Assembly (NCBI GenBank): GCA_900545515.1
Contig: UQZA01000036.1
Location: 1-24,319, forward strand
Reading direction: 5' to 3'
Length of the DNA stretch: 24,319 nt
From: an uncultured Eubacteriales bacterium
Lineage (GTDB): Bacteria; Bacillota; Clostridia; Oscillospirales; Oscillospiraceae
Shown: positions 7,701-15,845 of the stretch, in pieces
Numbering within the stretch: position 1 is the stretch's first letter
Layout of the letters: each line of letters begins with the position of its first letter
Made by a program: the position numbers and the translations under genes
The notes under the pieces: generated by a model
Database searches by the model: none
The model's input: the letters and a program-made list of their open reading frames with translations, nothing else
Told to the model about the DNA's origin: nothing

Positions 7701-10700
7701 AAGCGGAGAGATTGGGCTTGGCGCGGGTGGTGGCGGTAATGGTGGCGGTGCCGGCTCCGGTCGCCGTGACGGTGCCATCGTGCACCGTGGCTACGGCCTC
7801 ATTGCTGGAGGACCAGGTGACGGTCTGGTCTGTGAGAGTCCAGGGGTAGACGTCTGCGGTGAGAGTGGCGGTTCCGCCGCACAGCAGTTCCAGGGTCTCG
7901 GCGCTCAGCTCAATGGCCTGGGCAGTGTCCGTGGGCACGTCTGTCTGGCTCCCGGCGGGGACAATGTACAGACCGACGATCTGGTCATAGAGCTGGCTGG
8001 CATTGCGGTCGAGATTTTCGTCATAATCGCCGGCGTAGTCCGGATTGGCCGGTGTGGCAAGGCCGGTCTGGGTATCAATGGTATACAGCTTATTGTCGAT
8101 GTCCATGGTGCTGTAAGCGGAGGCAAGATAGAGCAGATCCCGGTCATGATCCCATGCCATGGACTCGGTGGCAAAGCTCCACACGCCGCAGGGCGTCTGA
8201 GGATTCACAGGTGACAGCCCAGTGACGGCGCCGCCGGATACGTCATCCAGGGTGAAGCGGTACAGGAATGCAGTGGTGGAGCCGCCGGAATTGATGGTAT
8301 AGAAGTTGCCCTCATCGTCAATGGCCAGGGTTCGGAATTCCGGTGCGCTGGACCACTCGTCCAGAGGAGGCGCCGAAAGGGTGGCTACCTGGGTTAGCGC
8401 CCCGGTGATCATATCCACGGTGTACAGGGTGTTATGCGTGTCCAAGGCATAGAGCTTGCCGTTCTGGACGTTAAGCGCCATGTCAGCAATGGCGTCGGTG
8501 ATGCCGGCAAAGCGGCCCACCTTCTGGTAATTGGCCCACTGGCCGTGGAGAGTGGTGTACATGCAGCCGTCTGTGGCGGCGGTGAAAATGCGGCCGTTTA
8601 CATATTCTGCGGCGGTGAAGGATTTGCCCGCTGCGGCAACGGTCTCCATACCCTCGCCCACCTCGTCACGGAAATCGTACCAAATGGTTTCCGGGTCAAG
8701 CTCCACCCAGCGGTTGGCGGGGCCGCGGAAATAGCCGCTGGTGAAGCCGAACATCCGGCCGGTGTAGTCCTCGCTCTCCCCACCATAGGTGAGCTCATAG
8801 ACTGTGACATTGTCTGCATAGTCTGCTACCATCACCAGGCAGGTTTCGCCGATGAGGGCGCCGGCCAGGTCGATGGTGGTGGAGGTGCGCTGGCCCTTCT
8901 CTGTGGCATCCGGAAGGGCATTGCCGTAAATTTTGGTGCCCGACAGGTCCGAAACCTGAATGGCTGCAATGTACTGGTTGTCCCGGGCGGTGACAGTCAA
9001 GTTGCCTGTGAGCAGATCCTTGGTGATGCTCTCCACCACAGGAGCGGTGTCATCTACAGTCAGGGTGGTGGTCAGGAAGGAGCCCTCCTTCAGACTGCCG
9101 GAGCTTTTCAGGGCGAGAATGTCCTCCAGGGTCATGGCGTTCTGGCCGGTATAGTATTCGGGGACTGCAATGACCTCCACGGTGAAGGTCTCGTCTTCTT
9201 CCAGCCCCAGGCTAGCGACCTTCCGGTTGATGCTGCCTGCGCCCACGGTGTTGGCCCAGGCGCCCCGATTTTCCTGGAAGAAGGAGCCGAGGGCCTGCTG
9301 CTGCACAGAGGTGGCGGAAAGGAGCTCCCCGTCCTGATCGGTCACGGTGACCACCAGAGCGGCGGCGTTCCGGATCAGAGAGTACTCGTAGCTGTGGACA
9401 GTGTCTACGCTGCGGATGGCCAGGCGGCTGGTGGGAATTTCATCTTCGATGATGTAGGGGTTGCCAGTCAGGAAGTAGGGGGTGGTGTTGCCGTCAAATT
9501 TCACCACCAGGCTGTTAGAGTAGGTGCCGGAGTAGGGTACCTGGTCAGAGCCATACATACGTTCCGAGACGGATACCGGCTCGAACATGGAGGCCTCGCT
9601 CCAGCTGCCGTAGAAGCCCAGCACGGGGATGGAATGGGCCACATCCTCCAGGGCGCCGTCGGCGGTGGCAATGGGGTTCACGTAGACGAAACCTTCCAGG
9701 TATGCGCCATTTTCGTAAGAGCTGTCCAGGGCTTCTTTGACGTCCTGGGGGATGGATGCGCTCACCTGAATGGTAACGGCCTGCCCGGGCTCTACGACAA
9801 TCTCGCCCGTCTCCAGGGTGCTGAGAAGCAGGTGGGCGTCATAGGTGGTGACGGCGCCGTCGTGGTCCAGATCCGCCGCTTCGCCGATGGCGTCCCGGAG
9901 ACCGGCGGCGTAGTCCAGAATCAGCTGGGCGTCCTTGGCGTCGGTGACTCCGTTACCGTCCAGGTCGCAGGACAGTTTGGATTTGGGGATGAAGAAAGTA
10001 CCGTCCACCTGATAGGTGACCTCCAGGGGCAGGGCCACGGTCTGGGTGTTCAGGTAAGTGACGCCGGATCCTTCTAGGAGACCCTGGGTGAAGAAATCAC
10101 TGGTCAGGGTGTAGTGTTTGGGAGCGTCGCTGAAATTGTGCAGGGAGAAATCAAAGGTGTAGCGGCCGGTGCGCTCAGGATCGTCCCCCAGCTCCGCCTT
10201 GACCTTATAGTCAGCCCAGGAAGCGGTGGCGTTCTCTCCCATTTGAATGTAAGACCCTGCGGAAATGGCAGAGCCCACATGAGCAAGGCCTGCGCCCTGC
10301 CGCAGAATGGACCAGTAGTTGCCGCCGCTGGCTTCCTCCTGCAGAGGCTTTGCGGTGGACATGAGGAGGCTCTGGATCAGATGACGGCTGGATACACCGG
10401 TCTTCTCATCCAGCTGATTACTCCGGATGTGTCCGGCAACCAGGGCGGCCATGCCGGCCACCTGGGGGGACGCCATGGAGGTGCCGGACATGTTCTGATA
10501 GGAGGTACCAGCCGGGTCCATGCCCTGGACGCCGTAGATGCTGCCGCCGGGGGCTGTGATTTCCGGTTTCATGGTGAGGTCTCCGGGTATGCCGTAAGAG
10601 GAGAAGGAGCTCATGGTGTAATACTCCGGGGAGGTCTGCTGGGAGCTGACATCCTGGCTCACGGTGAGGGTTCCCTCATAGTACGCAGCGCCGCCCGGCG

Positions 10701-12441
10701 CGGTTTTGGCCGTAGCAGATGCCCGGAGAATCGCCCCTTCTTCCTGGGTGATTGCTACACAGGGCTGGTCATACCGGTATCCAGACAGGTCCATGCTCAG
10801 AGCGCCCGGTACATTATTATAAATGATGGTGGCAATGGCCCCGTTGGCGGCGGCGGCATTGGCCTTTTCATAGAAAGAGGTCTCGCCTCTGGAGCAGATG
10901 GCGATTTTTCCTTCCAGCTGCCCGGCCAGGGCCATCCAGTCCGCCTCAGAACCGGCGCCGTCAATGAGGATGTAGGAATGCTCCCCAGCCAGGGCCTTCA
11001 GGGGGCCGTTGCCGTAGTCGGTGTTCTCATCGTAGAAGATGTTGTGCTCCCCGGCAGTCAGGTACATGCCGGTGTAGCCGGTGTTATCCACTGAGGCGAC
11101 GCTGAGGCTGTTGGTGTAGCTGCCGGGAGAGCCTACGGTGTCCAGGCTCACGTCCTCGCTGTAGAGGTAGGGAACGCCACTGACTGCCTGATCGGCCCAG
11201 CCTCCCGCATTGCCGGCGGAGACAGTGACCACGGTGCCGCAGTCGGCCAGACGGTCCAGGATTTCTTCATAGAGATCGCTGTGACTGAATCCGGGATTGC
11301 CGGAGCCCAGAGACAGATTCACAGAGTCACAGCCCAGGACGATGGCGTCTTCAATGGCTGCCATATAGTCGGAGTCGTAGGCGCCGCCCCGGGCGCCGAA
11401 CACCTTCATGGTGAGAATCTGAGCGTCCGGCGCCACACCCTGCATCAGGACGGACTCCAGGGCGCTGGAAAAGCTGCCGTCCCCTTGGGGAATGTAGGCA
11501 TTGGCAGCTGCAATGCTGGCTACATGGGAACCGTGGTCTCCCTGACTGTCTTTGTCATGGGTGACCTCCAGGCTGCGGTCGATGTAGTTATAGCCAAAGG
11601 GAATCTTGGAGTTGATATAGAGGTCCTCCGGCTGGAACTGGACCGGTACGTTCAGCTCCCCGGCCAGGGAGGTGATTTCTTCTGCGTCCAGCAAATGGAG
11701 GCTCTCTACATAGGTGTCTGCGTCCTGTCCCGTCAGCTCTGCCCTCTTGGACAGGGAGTAGGCAAAGGCCTCGTCGGAGAAGGACTGGTGGTTGGTGTCA
11801 ATGCCGGTGTCGATCACGGCAATCCGGCTGCCCGCGCCGGTGTAGCCGCAGGCCCAGGCAGCAGCCGAGCCGATCATGTCGCAGGATGTGGACATATTGG
11901 GGGAGTCCGGCTCGTCTACGGAGTATACCGCCGGGTCGTACCGGTTTTCCAGAATGACCTCCCGGACGCCGGGCAGCGCCTGAATGGCAGACAGCTGGCC
12001 GTAGGGGATGTTGGCGGAGATGAGGTTGGCTGCCAGGGTCAGATTCCAGACCACATCCAGCCGGTTGCCGGTGGCCCGCTCGATGCTGGCGGTCATACCG
12101 GCCTGCTCCTGCTTCAGCGAATCCCGGTAGGACATGGCGCTGGCGTTGGCCGCGATGCCGGAGGTGGCGTAGCCGGCCCCGATGGTGGAAGCCCGGTCCA
12201 GTACGATGGATACCCGGACCAGGTCTGTGTTGGCATAATCCGGAGCCTGGGATTCCGGCTTCGTTGCTTCCGGCAGAAGGCGCTGGGGGGCTGCGCTGCT
12301 TGCCGTTTGCTCAAAGGACAAGGCTTTTGCCTGGCTGCCCTGTTCTGCCCGTCCGGCCCGGACGGGGAGGGCGAAACCGGCCAGAAGCGCAAGCACCAGC
12401 ATCAGAGATACCATACGTGCGGACATGCAGGTCTTTTTCAT
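4705..12441 (-). CDS. Giant secreted S8 (subtilisin-like) protease with dockerin, Big2, cohesin-like and SLH domains
   Basis: Predicted extracellular serine endopeptidase of about 2578 residues. The start at 12441 (MKKTCMSARM) is preferred because AAGGAG sits 8-9 nt upstream; the ATG at 12447 lies too close to it. Approximate order: signal peptide 1-29; I9-like propeptide 68-173; S8 domain 203-700 with catalytic Asp211 (VIDTGID), His303 (DHGSHVA), oxyanion Asn410 and Ser655 (GTSMASP); PA-like insert 458-598; Fn3-like region from 735; dockerin 824-879 with two EF-hand loops (D826/D828/N830/D837 and D857/D859/D861/D868); Big2 domains 1508-1588 and 1853-1935; three propeller-like segments (about 1226-1498, 1593-1848, 1938-2213); cohesin-like 2273-2390; three SLH repeats 2393-2568. 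SLH repeats bind secondary cell-wall polymer, so the protease is probably displayed on the surface. The triad is complete. It is a monocistronic gene with its own promoter and terminator. The substrate is unknown. Confidence 0.95.
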   Translation of the reverse strand: MKKTCMSARMVSLMLVLALLAGFALPVRAGRAEQGSQAKALSFEQTASSAAPQRLLPEATKPESQAPDYANTDLVRVSIVLDRASTIGAGYATSGIAANASAMSYRDSLKQEQAGMTASIERATGNRLDVVWNLTLAANLISANIPYGQLSAIQALPGVREVILENRYDPAVYSVDEPDSPNMSTSCDMIGSAAAWACGYTGAGSRIAVIDTGIDTNHQSFSDEAFAYSLSKRAELTGQDADTYVESLHLLDAEEITSLAGELNVPVQFQPEDLYINSKIPFGYNYIDRSLEVTHDKDSQGDHGSHVASIAAANAYIPQGDGSFSSALESVLMQGVAPDAQILTMKVFGARGGAYDSDYMAAIEDAIVLGCDSVNLSLGSGNPGFSHSDLYEEILDRLADCGTVVTVSAGNAGGWADQAVSGVPYLYSEDVSLDTVGSPGSYTNSLSVASVDNTGYTGMYLTAGEHNIFYDENTDYGNGPLKALAGEHSYILIDGAGSEADWMALAGQLEGKIAICSRGETSFYEKANAAAANGAIATIIYNNVPGALSMDLSGYRYDQPCVAITQEEGAILRASATAKTAPGGAAYYEGTLTVSQDVSSQQTSPEYYTMSSFSSYGIPGDLTMKPEITAPGGSIYGVQGMDPAGTSYQNMSGTSMASPQVAGMAALVAGHIRSNQLDEKTGVSSRHLIQSLLMSTAKPLQEEASGGNYWSILRQGAGLAHVGSAISAGSYIQMGENATASWADYKVKAELGDDPERTGRYTFDFSLHNFSDAPKHYTLTSDFFTQGLLEGSGVTYLNTQTVALPLEVTYQVDGTFFIPKSKLSCDLDGNGVTDAKDAQLILDYAAGLRDAIGEAADLDHDGAVTTYDAHLLLSTLETGEIVVEPGQAVTIQVSASIPQDVKEALDSSYENGAYLEGFVYVNPIATADGALEDVAHSIPVLGFYGSWSEASMFEPVSVSERMYGSDQVPYSGTYSNSLVVKFDGNTTPYFLTGNPYIIEDEIPTSRLAIRSVDTVHSYEYSLIRNAAALVVTVTDQDGELLSATSVQQQALGSFFQENRGAWANTVGAGSINRKVASLGLEEDETFTVEVIAVPEYYTGQNAMTLEDILALKSSGSLKEGSFLTTTLTVDDTAPVVESITKDLLTGNLTVTARDNQYIAAIQVSDLSGTKIYGNALPDATEKGQRTSTTIDLAGALIGETCLVMVADYADNVTVYELTYGGESEDYTGRMFGFTSGYFRGPANRWVELDPETIWYDFRDEVGEGMETVAAAGKSFTAAEYVNGRIFTAATDGCMYTTLHGQWANYQKVGRFAGITDAIADMALNVQNGKLYALDTHNTLYTVDMITGALTQVATLSAPPLDEWSSAPEFRTLAIDDEGNFYTINSGGSTTAFLYRFTLDDVSGGAVTGLSPVNPQTPCGVWSFATESMAWDHDRDLLYLASAYSTMDIDNKLYTIDTQTGLATPANPDYAGDYDENLDRNASQLYDQIVGLYIVPAGSQTDVPTDTAQAIELSAETLELLCGGTATLTADVYPWTLTDQTVTWSSSNEAVATVHDGTVTATGAGTATITATTRAKPNLSASCTITVDRVPDIRFSGLIYGADNIPVWAEFTSSNPGDYTIVGQGDRYVAGGFLDETIYVHDNLTMYAVDADTFAATHYGGIAETWAWSDAAPAPATKEGYFGRLVGICDGGKQVEFIKPDAGTLTSWNLSGGFSEDPMAVLAYAGSGTYDYDAYFEVYPNCPAVFYYMMTEGGELYRFIIFTADKGKNYNLTRQYLGSTGLDLTNVSQKDGSFGSLLYDEESGYLLLSAYTGGDTANLYAIDPQRFLVSKLGDFGPDVWPAVSLYQYDRATELTLRMEETTAEISVDDLLQLHAKVKPSSFTGGIVWSSSDDSIATVDSNGLVTALAAGVVEITATSVDTGSDGKPVSQTCTVTVLGLTPLQATVNAQIETEEGLSWVTIDLSNGSTTSNASASTKLTGAGYCGGFIYGTNGDYENPCHFYKVDPANGFAETMGPESAASYSMLDAASAPALQVTFGDHEVTAFDRPVFIAQGQRLSLLDFQEGTALGWGLEYYRMHDLAAIALVGQSTNAEGNTIYHYLALNTEGDLYQLGIRPSSYDPDRNWLDYSLSTGTLGNIGKTFSNLRTLSMTCIQNDSGLYGLVIADASSPTINLYFVDLKTEALSCRKICSLKDATHISGLYSDVDMLPPSLDGTQLTIRPGTDFTSSSQVSLDQEPVTNVEATILPGDAETTANPVTGWVHALTGRYQAPTQQASLDASPVSAAGGSVTLTLTEDTAATNGLFTVSYDPQVLTYAGLSSLIGSRAVHVDEEQGLVTFAYAAPSAIAAGQALAEVKFTYAAPHVASTLRLTTLQKNEDVTVSSPPVELSVRDGDCPSATFRDLDPNAWYHESIDFVLNAGLMNGMSATEFSPNGKLTRGQMVTILYRMAGSPAADKDAPFTDVKAGRYYTQAIRWAWAEGIANGITPTRFAPEEPITREQMVTFLARYAASTGKEIASQVDLSSFPDSELISEYAKKSMAWAVENGILNGMDGKLAPKATATRAQSAAVLQRYCASFGS

Positions 12442-12474
12442 AAACATTCTCCTTTACGTTTTGGTTTGCCGCAC

Positions 12475-12493
12475 CCTGCGCGGGCATCGCAGG
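12475..12493 (-). other. Hairpin in the leader of the protease mRNA
   Basis: An inverted repeat CCTGCG (12475-12480) and CGCAGG (12488-12493) with a 7-nt loop lies in the roughly 88-nt leader, about 34 nt upstream of the preferred start. It could be a minor stability element; no riboswitch class is recognised. Confidence 0.3.
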
Positions 12494-12535
12494 CGCAACT
12501 GTGAATTTCCTTTCCAAGAAAATCCTGACACTTAT

Positions 12536-12564
12536 ATCATATACCAAATTAAAGCGAGAGGCAA
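12536..12564 (-). promoter_or_regulatory. Candidate promoter of the S8 protease gene
   Basis: On the minus strand a -35 box TTGCCT (12559-12564) and a -10 box TATGAT (12536-12541) have a 17-bp spacer. This predicts a leader of about 88 nt before the ATG at 12441. Both boxes are close to, but not at, consensus. Confidence 0.5.
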
Positions 12565-12679
12565 GAAATCATGCCGCGCTTGGCCACAGTCCTGGTTGAT
12601 GGTTCTCTCAAAAACCCATAGTACCCTCAATAAAAACAAAAAAATGGGGCTGGAGAATCGGCTCGCTTGTGCCGGAGTG

Positions 12680-12708
12680 TTGCAAAATATTGAAGTTTCT
12701 GGTATAGT
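12680..12708 (+). promoter_or_regulatory. Promoter of the XRE regulator-citXG unit
   Basis: A -35 box TTGCAA (12680-12685) and a -10 box TATAGT (12703-12708) are separated by 17 bp. This leaves a leader of about 85 nt before the regulator start at 12801. Confidence 0.6.
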
Positions 12709-12800
12709 ATGGATGTTTACACCTGCTTTTGCCTTTACGCCGGTTTTTTTTAATTCATTTCGATTTACGGCTACAACGATTGCTTTAGGAGGCGGCACCT

Positions 12801-13793
12801 ATGACAAGCAGCGATCTCGGCATGAACATTGCAAAGTTCCGCAGACAGGCGGGGCTGTCTCAGAGTGAGCTTGGAAAATGTTTGAATGTTTCCGCTCAAG
12901 CGGTGTCCCGCTGGGAGCGGGGTGGTGTACCGGATGCGGCGCTTCTGCCTCAAATTGCAAGCAGCCTGGGGTGTTCTCTGGACGACCTCTATGGACTGTC
13001 CACCATACCTCCGAAAAATGTGGAGAATACCCTGGCCCAGGAGATTCAAAACACTCCGTCGGAGCAAAGAACTGCCCGCGCTGTGCAGCTGGCGTGGCAT
13101 ATGATGAAGACAAGGGGCTCCTTAGCCAGTGATAATCCCGGCGCCCTGCTGGCGGCGGCTGTAGCCTGTGAGAATGCGGACCTCAACTCTGACTTGAATT
13201 CCGGGCGGGACCCTACCAACTGTTACTTCAACTTTGAGGATGGCCTGATGCAAGCCTCCGTTGCGTCCAAGTTTAAATACGTTCTGATGATGCAGGAGCC
13301 CAAGGACGGCTTTCTGTCGGCCCTCAAGGAGCTCCGGGATTATGAGACTCTCTTTACCATGCTGGGGAAGGAGTCCCGCCTGGCTGTATACCTGCTGGGT
13401 TTTTCCTTACCATACGGGCGGAATTTCACCAGGGATTATATCTGCAAAAAGCTGGAGCTTTCCGACAAGCTGGGTCAGGAAATTCTGGATGAGCTGTGCA
13501 GCTATGGGATGCTGAACCGCATCAGCATTCAAATATCCGATGAATGCGTGGATGCGTATGCGGTTCAGGCCATTCCTGTGATCATTCCGGTTCTCTACTT
13601 TGCTGGGGAATTGATCCGGGACGGCTCCAGCTACAGTTTGTGCGCGCCCATCCGAAGCAGCCCTCTGCTGCGTGAGACTGCGGTGCGGGAAGGCGCGTCT
13701 GCCCGTGCTGCTTCACCGGCAGGCAAGGGGCAGCCGCCTACCCAACCCCGGTTATGCCATCTTGGAAGCAAATCTCAGGAAAACGGAGGATAA
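12801..13793 (+). CDS. XRE-family helix-turn-helix transcriptional regulator
   Basis: A DNA-binding regulator with a classic N-terminal Cro/CI HTH (residues 8-66). The recognition region is GLSQSELGKCLNVSAQAVSRWERG, followed by PDAALLPQIASSLGCSLDDL. Residues 150-250 form a second, probably helical region that may be winged-helix-like (RDYICKKLELSDKLGQEILDELCSYGML). The effector is unknown. AGGAGG lies 8 nt before the ATG at 12801. The last 40 or so residues are Ala/Pro/Gly-rich without recognisable structure, so the end of the gene may have been altered by a lost stop or frameshift. Its stop is 3 bp before the next start and its last codons contain that gene's ribosome site, so the two are probably cotranscribed. 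It may autoregulate or act on the divergent protease promoter; both are inference. Confidence 0.85.
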   Translation: MTSSDLGMNIAKFRRQAGLSQSELGKCLNVSAQAVSRWERGGVPDAALLPQIASSLGCSLDDLYGLSTIPPKNVENTLAQEIQNTPSEQRTARAVQLAWHMMKTRGSLASDNPGALLAAAVACENADLNSDLNSGRDPTNCYFNFEDGLMQASVASKFKYVLMMQEPKDGFLSALKELRDYETLFTMLGKESRLAVYLLGFSLPYGRNFTRDYICKKLELSDKLGQEILDELCSYGMLNRISIQISDECVDAYAVQAIPVIIPVLYFAGELIRDGSSYSLCAPIRSSPLLRETAVREGASARAASPAGKGQPPTQPRLCHLGSKSQENGG

Positions 13794-13796
13794 CCC

Positions 13797-15209
13797 ATGG
13801 AGGAGCGGATGCAGATGGAGCAGGAAGTGACCCTGGAGCAGATGCTAGAGGCTCGGGTGCGCCGGGTGCAGCGGCAGCGGACGCTGCTGGATCGGTATGG
13901 GCAGAGTCTGATTTGCCTGACCATGAATGTGGCTGGACCGGTGAAAAACAGTCTGCTCATCCGCCGTGGCTTTTTCTGGGCTGAGGAGCTGCTGCTGGGG
14001 CAGCTGGCGGGCAGGGGCATTTCGTGCCTGCACCGGGAGCGGTATGGACCGGCTACAGGCAACGAGGGCTTTTATGTGGTCTCCGGGGACGCCGCCGCCC
14101 TCAAGCAGCTGACGGTGGAGATGGAGGAGCATTGTGAGATTGGCCGGCTGCTGGACCTGGACGTCTTGGATCCCCGGGGAGAGAAGATGGAACGACAGTC
14201 CCTGGGCCTGATGCCCAGGCGGTGCCTGATTTGCGGGGGACCGGCCTGGGCCTGCGCCAGGAGCCGGAGCCACAGCGTTCAGGAGCTCCGGCAGAAGACC
14301 GAGACCATGCTGCGCCAGGCTTTTGCCCGACAGGATGCCCAGACTGTGGCCGGACTGGCCTGCCGGAGCCTGCTGTACGAGGTCTGCGTGACGCCGAAGC
14401 CGGGGCTGGTGGACCGGAAAAACAGCGGCAGCCACCGGGATATGGACATCTTTACCTTTCTGAACAGCACGTCTGTCCTGTTTCCCTACTTTGAACGGTG
14501 TGTCCGGCAGGCTATGGGGGGGACTCTGGGACCGGAGGAGCTCCTCGCCGCCCTGCGGTGGGAGGGAAAGCTGGCTGAGCAAACCATGCTGGCGGCCACC
14601 GGCGGGGTCAACACCCATAAGGGGGCTATTTTTTCCATGGGCCTGTGCTGCGCGGCTCTGGGGCAGTTGCCCCGGGAGCAGTGGGGGGACCCGGCGGCGG
14701 TCCTGGATCGGTGCGGGGTCCTGGCCCAGGGCCTGGTGGAGCAGGATTACCGGCGCCTGACGCCGGAAACTGCCTGCACGGCTGGAGAAACGTTGTACCT
14801 GCGCCACGGCGTCACCGGAGTCCGGGGACAGGCGGCAGCGGGCTTCCCTGCGGTCCGGACGGTGGGGCTGCCTACCTTGGAAGAGGGCCTGGCCCAGGGC
14901 CTGTCCTGGAACGATGCAGGCTGCAAGGCCCTCTTGGCCCTTATGGGTACCGCAGAGGACACAAATCTCATGGCCCGGGGCGGGCTCAGGGGCCAGCGGC
15001 AGGCGGCGGAGGAAGCGACTGCCCAGCTCCGGCGTTTCCCCGATTGGGAGGGATTGGACCGGATGGATCAGGATTTTATTTCCTGGAATCTCTCCCCCGG
15101 TGGCAGCGCGGACCTGCTGGCCCTGTGCTACATGATCTGCTTCCTGAAGGAGGAGGCGGCCCGGGCCAATATGGGAGACCTGGGGCCGGGAGAGGAAGGC
15201 TCTCTTTGA
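13797..15209 (+). CDS. citXG: CitX-CitG fusion: citrate lyase holo-ACP synthase / triphosphoribosyl-dephospho-CoA synthase
   Basis: A bifunctional enzyme that makes and attaches the citrate lyase prosthetic group. CitG condenses dephospho-CoA with ATP to 2'-(5''-triphosphoribosyl)-3'-dephospho-CoA, and CitX transfers it to the acyl carrier subunit CitD. The CitX part is residues 10-175, with LTMNVAGPVKNS (41-52), EIGRLLDLDV (114-123) and the Cys-rich RRCLICGGPAWACARSRSHS (141-160). The CitG part is residues 176-460, with VTPKPGLVDRKNSGSH (198-213), GVNTHKGA (270-277), EDTNLMARGG (387-396) and SPGGSADLLA (433-442). Both halves keep their key motifs. GGAGG precedes the ATG at 13797, within the end of the regulator gene. 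No citC, citD, citE or citF lies in the window, so the enzyme is an orphan here and its partner must be elsewhere. Confidence 0.92.
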   Translation: MEERMQMEQEVTLEQMLEARVRRVQRQRTLLDRYGQSLICLTMNVAGPVKNSLLIRRGFFWAEELLLGQLAGRGISCLHRERYGPATGNEGFYVVSGDAAALKQLTVEMEEHCEIGRLLDLDVLDPRGEKMERQSLGLMPRRCLICGGPAWACARSRSHSVQELRQKTETMLRQAFARQDAQTVAGLACRSLLYEVCVTPKPGLVDRKNSGSHRDMDIFTFLNSTSVLFPYFERCVRQAMGGTLGPEELLAALRWEGKLAEQTMLAATGGVNTHKGAIFSMGLCCAALGQLPREQWGDPAAVLDRCGVLAQGLVEQDYRRLTPETACTAGETLYLRHGVTGVRGQAAAGFPAVRTVGLPTLEEGLAQGLSWNDAGCKALLALMGTAEDTNLMARGGLRGQRQAAEEATAQLRRFPDWEGLDRMDQDFISWNLSPGGSADLLALCYMICFLKEEAARANMGDLGPGEEGSL

Positions 15210-15235
15210 AAGCCAGAAAATAGGCAAAATAACAT

Positions 15236-15264
15236 TTGACAAATGCCCCCAAATCCCCTATAAT
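15236..15264 (+). promoter_or_regulatory. Consensus sigma-A promoter of yceD-rpmF
   Basis: A perfect -35 TTGACA (15236-15241) and a perfect -10 TATAAT (15259-15264) with the ideal 17-bp spacer. Such a strong promoter fits a ribosomal protein operon. The leader is about 26 nt. Confidence 0.9.
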
Positions 15265-15296
15265 ATCTCCTGCATGACTGCAAGGAAGGGGTTACT

Positions 15297-15800
15297 ATGC
15301 TGCTCGGACTGTCTCAAATCATCGATTGCCCCGGCGCGTCGGTTTCTTTTTCCACCAGTCTGGATTTTCGCGATCTTCGTTTCGGCTCCTCTTATCCGGT
15401 GCAAGAGCCGGTCCTGGCTACGGGCACGGTGCGCAATACTGCCGGTGTCCTGATCCTGGAGGGGAAGCTCACCACGCGGCTCCACGGCGTGTGTGACCGC
15501 TGCGCCCGGGAGTTTCAGCGGGATGTGGAATTTCCCATCTCTGCCGTCCTGGTGACAGAGCTGGCCGATGAAGAGAACGAGGATGAGTGGGTCTTCCAGC
15601 TGGAAGGCGACAGCGCGGACCTGGATGACATTGTGACCACGGCGTTTGTCCTGAATATGGATTCCAAGCTCCTGTGCAAACCGGACTGCAAAGGCCTGTG
15701 CTGCCGGTGTGGCGCGAACCTGAATGACGGCCCCTGTGGCTGTGAGCCGGAACTGGACCCCCGTTTTGCTGCTTTAAAGCAGCTTCTCAAAGATATGTAA
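15297..15800 (+). CDS. yceD: YceD/DUF177 family protein, 23S rRNA accumulation protein
   Basis: A member of the DUF177 family, whose E. coli relative YceD affects 23S rRNA accumulation; the molecular role is not settled. The 167-residue length is typical. Visible family marks are the paired cysteines C66-x2-C69 (GVCDRCAREF) and the C-terminal Cys cluster CKPDCKGLCCRCGANLND (127-144), probably metal-binding, followed by DPRFAALKQL. An acidic patch lies at 88-98. The start at 15297 is preceded by AAGGAAGGGG. Linkage to rpmF immediately downstream, 45 bp apart and in the same transcript, is a widely conserved arrangement and supports the call. Confidence 0.9.
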   Translation: MLLGLSQIIDCPGASVSFSTSLDFRDLRFGSSYPVQEPVLATGTVRNTAGVLILEGKLTTRLHGVCDRCAREFQRDVEFPISAVLVTELADEENEDEWVFQLEGDSADLDDIVTTAFVLNMDSKLLCKPDCKGLCCRCGANLNDGPCGCEPELDPRFAALKQLLKDM

Positions 15801-15845
15801 ATTTTGACGCTGTGAAAAGCAGTTCGACCTAAGGAGGTGTCACGC

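Larger units (their letters stand above)
12442..12800. other. Divergent intergenic region between protease and XRE regulator
   Basis: This 359-bp, comparatively AT-rich stretch holds the two back-to-back promoters (12536-12564 minus, 12680-12708 plus), the leader hairpin and the two ribosome binding sites. Between the promoters (12565-12679) I see no ORF, repeat or clear operator, although a regulator binding here could control both directions. Confidence 0.6.

Noticed and set aside
5623..12504. Long open frames on the plus strand opposite the protease (up to 547 codons, e.g. 8434-10077, 6148-7392, 11281-12504)
   Set aside because: They are antisense shadows of a continuous 2578-residue protein with clear domains. 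Their translations are low-complexity Gly/Val/Gln/His-rich and lack ribosome sites. GC-rich third positions leave the opposite frame open.
13845..15242. 465-codon minus-strand ORF opposite citXG
   Set aside because: The plus-strand frame carries all CitX and CitG motifs. The antisense product is Gln/Pro/His/Ser-rich with no recognisable domain.
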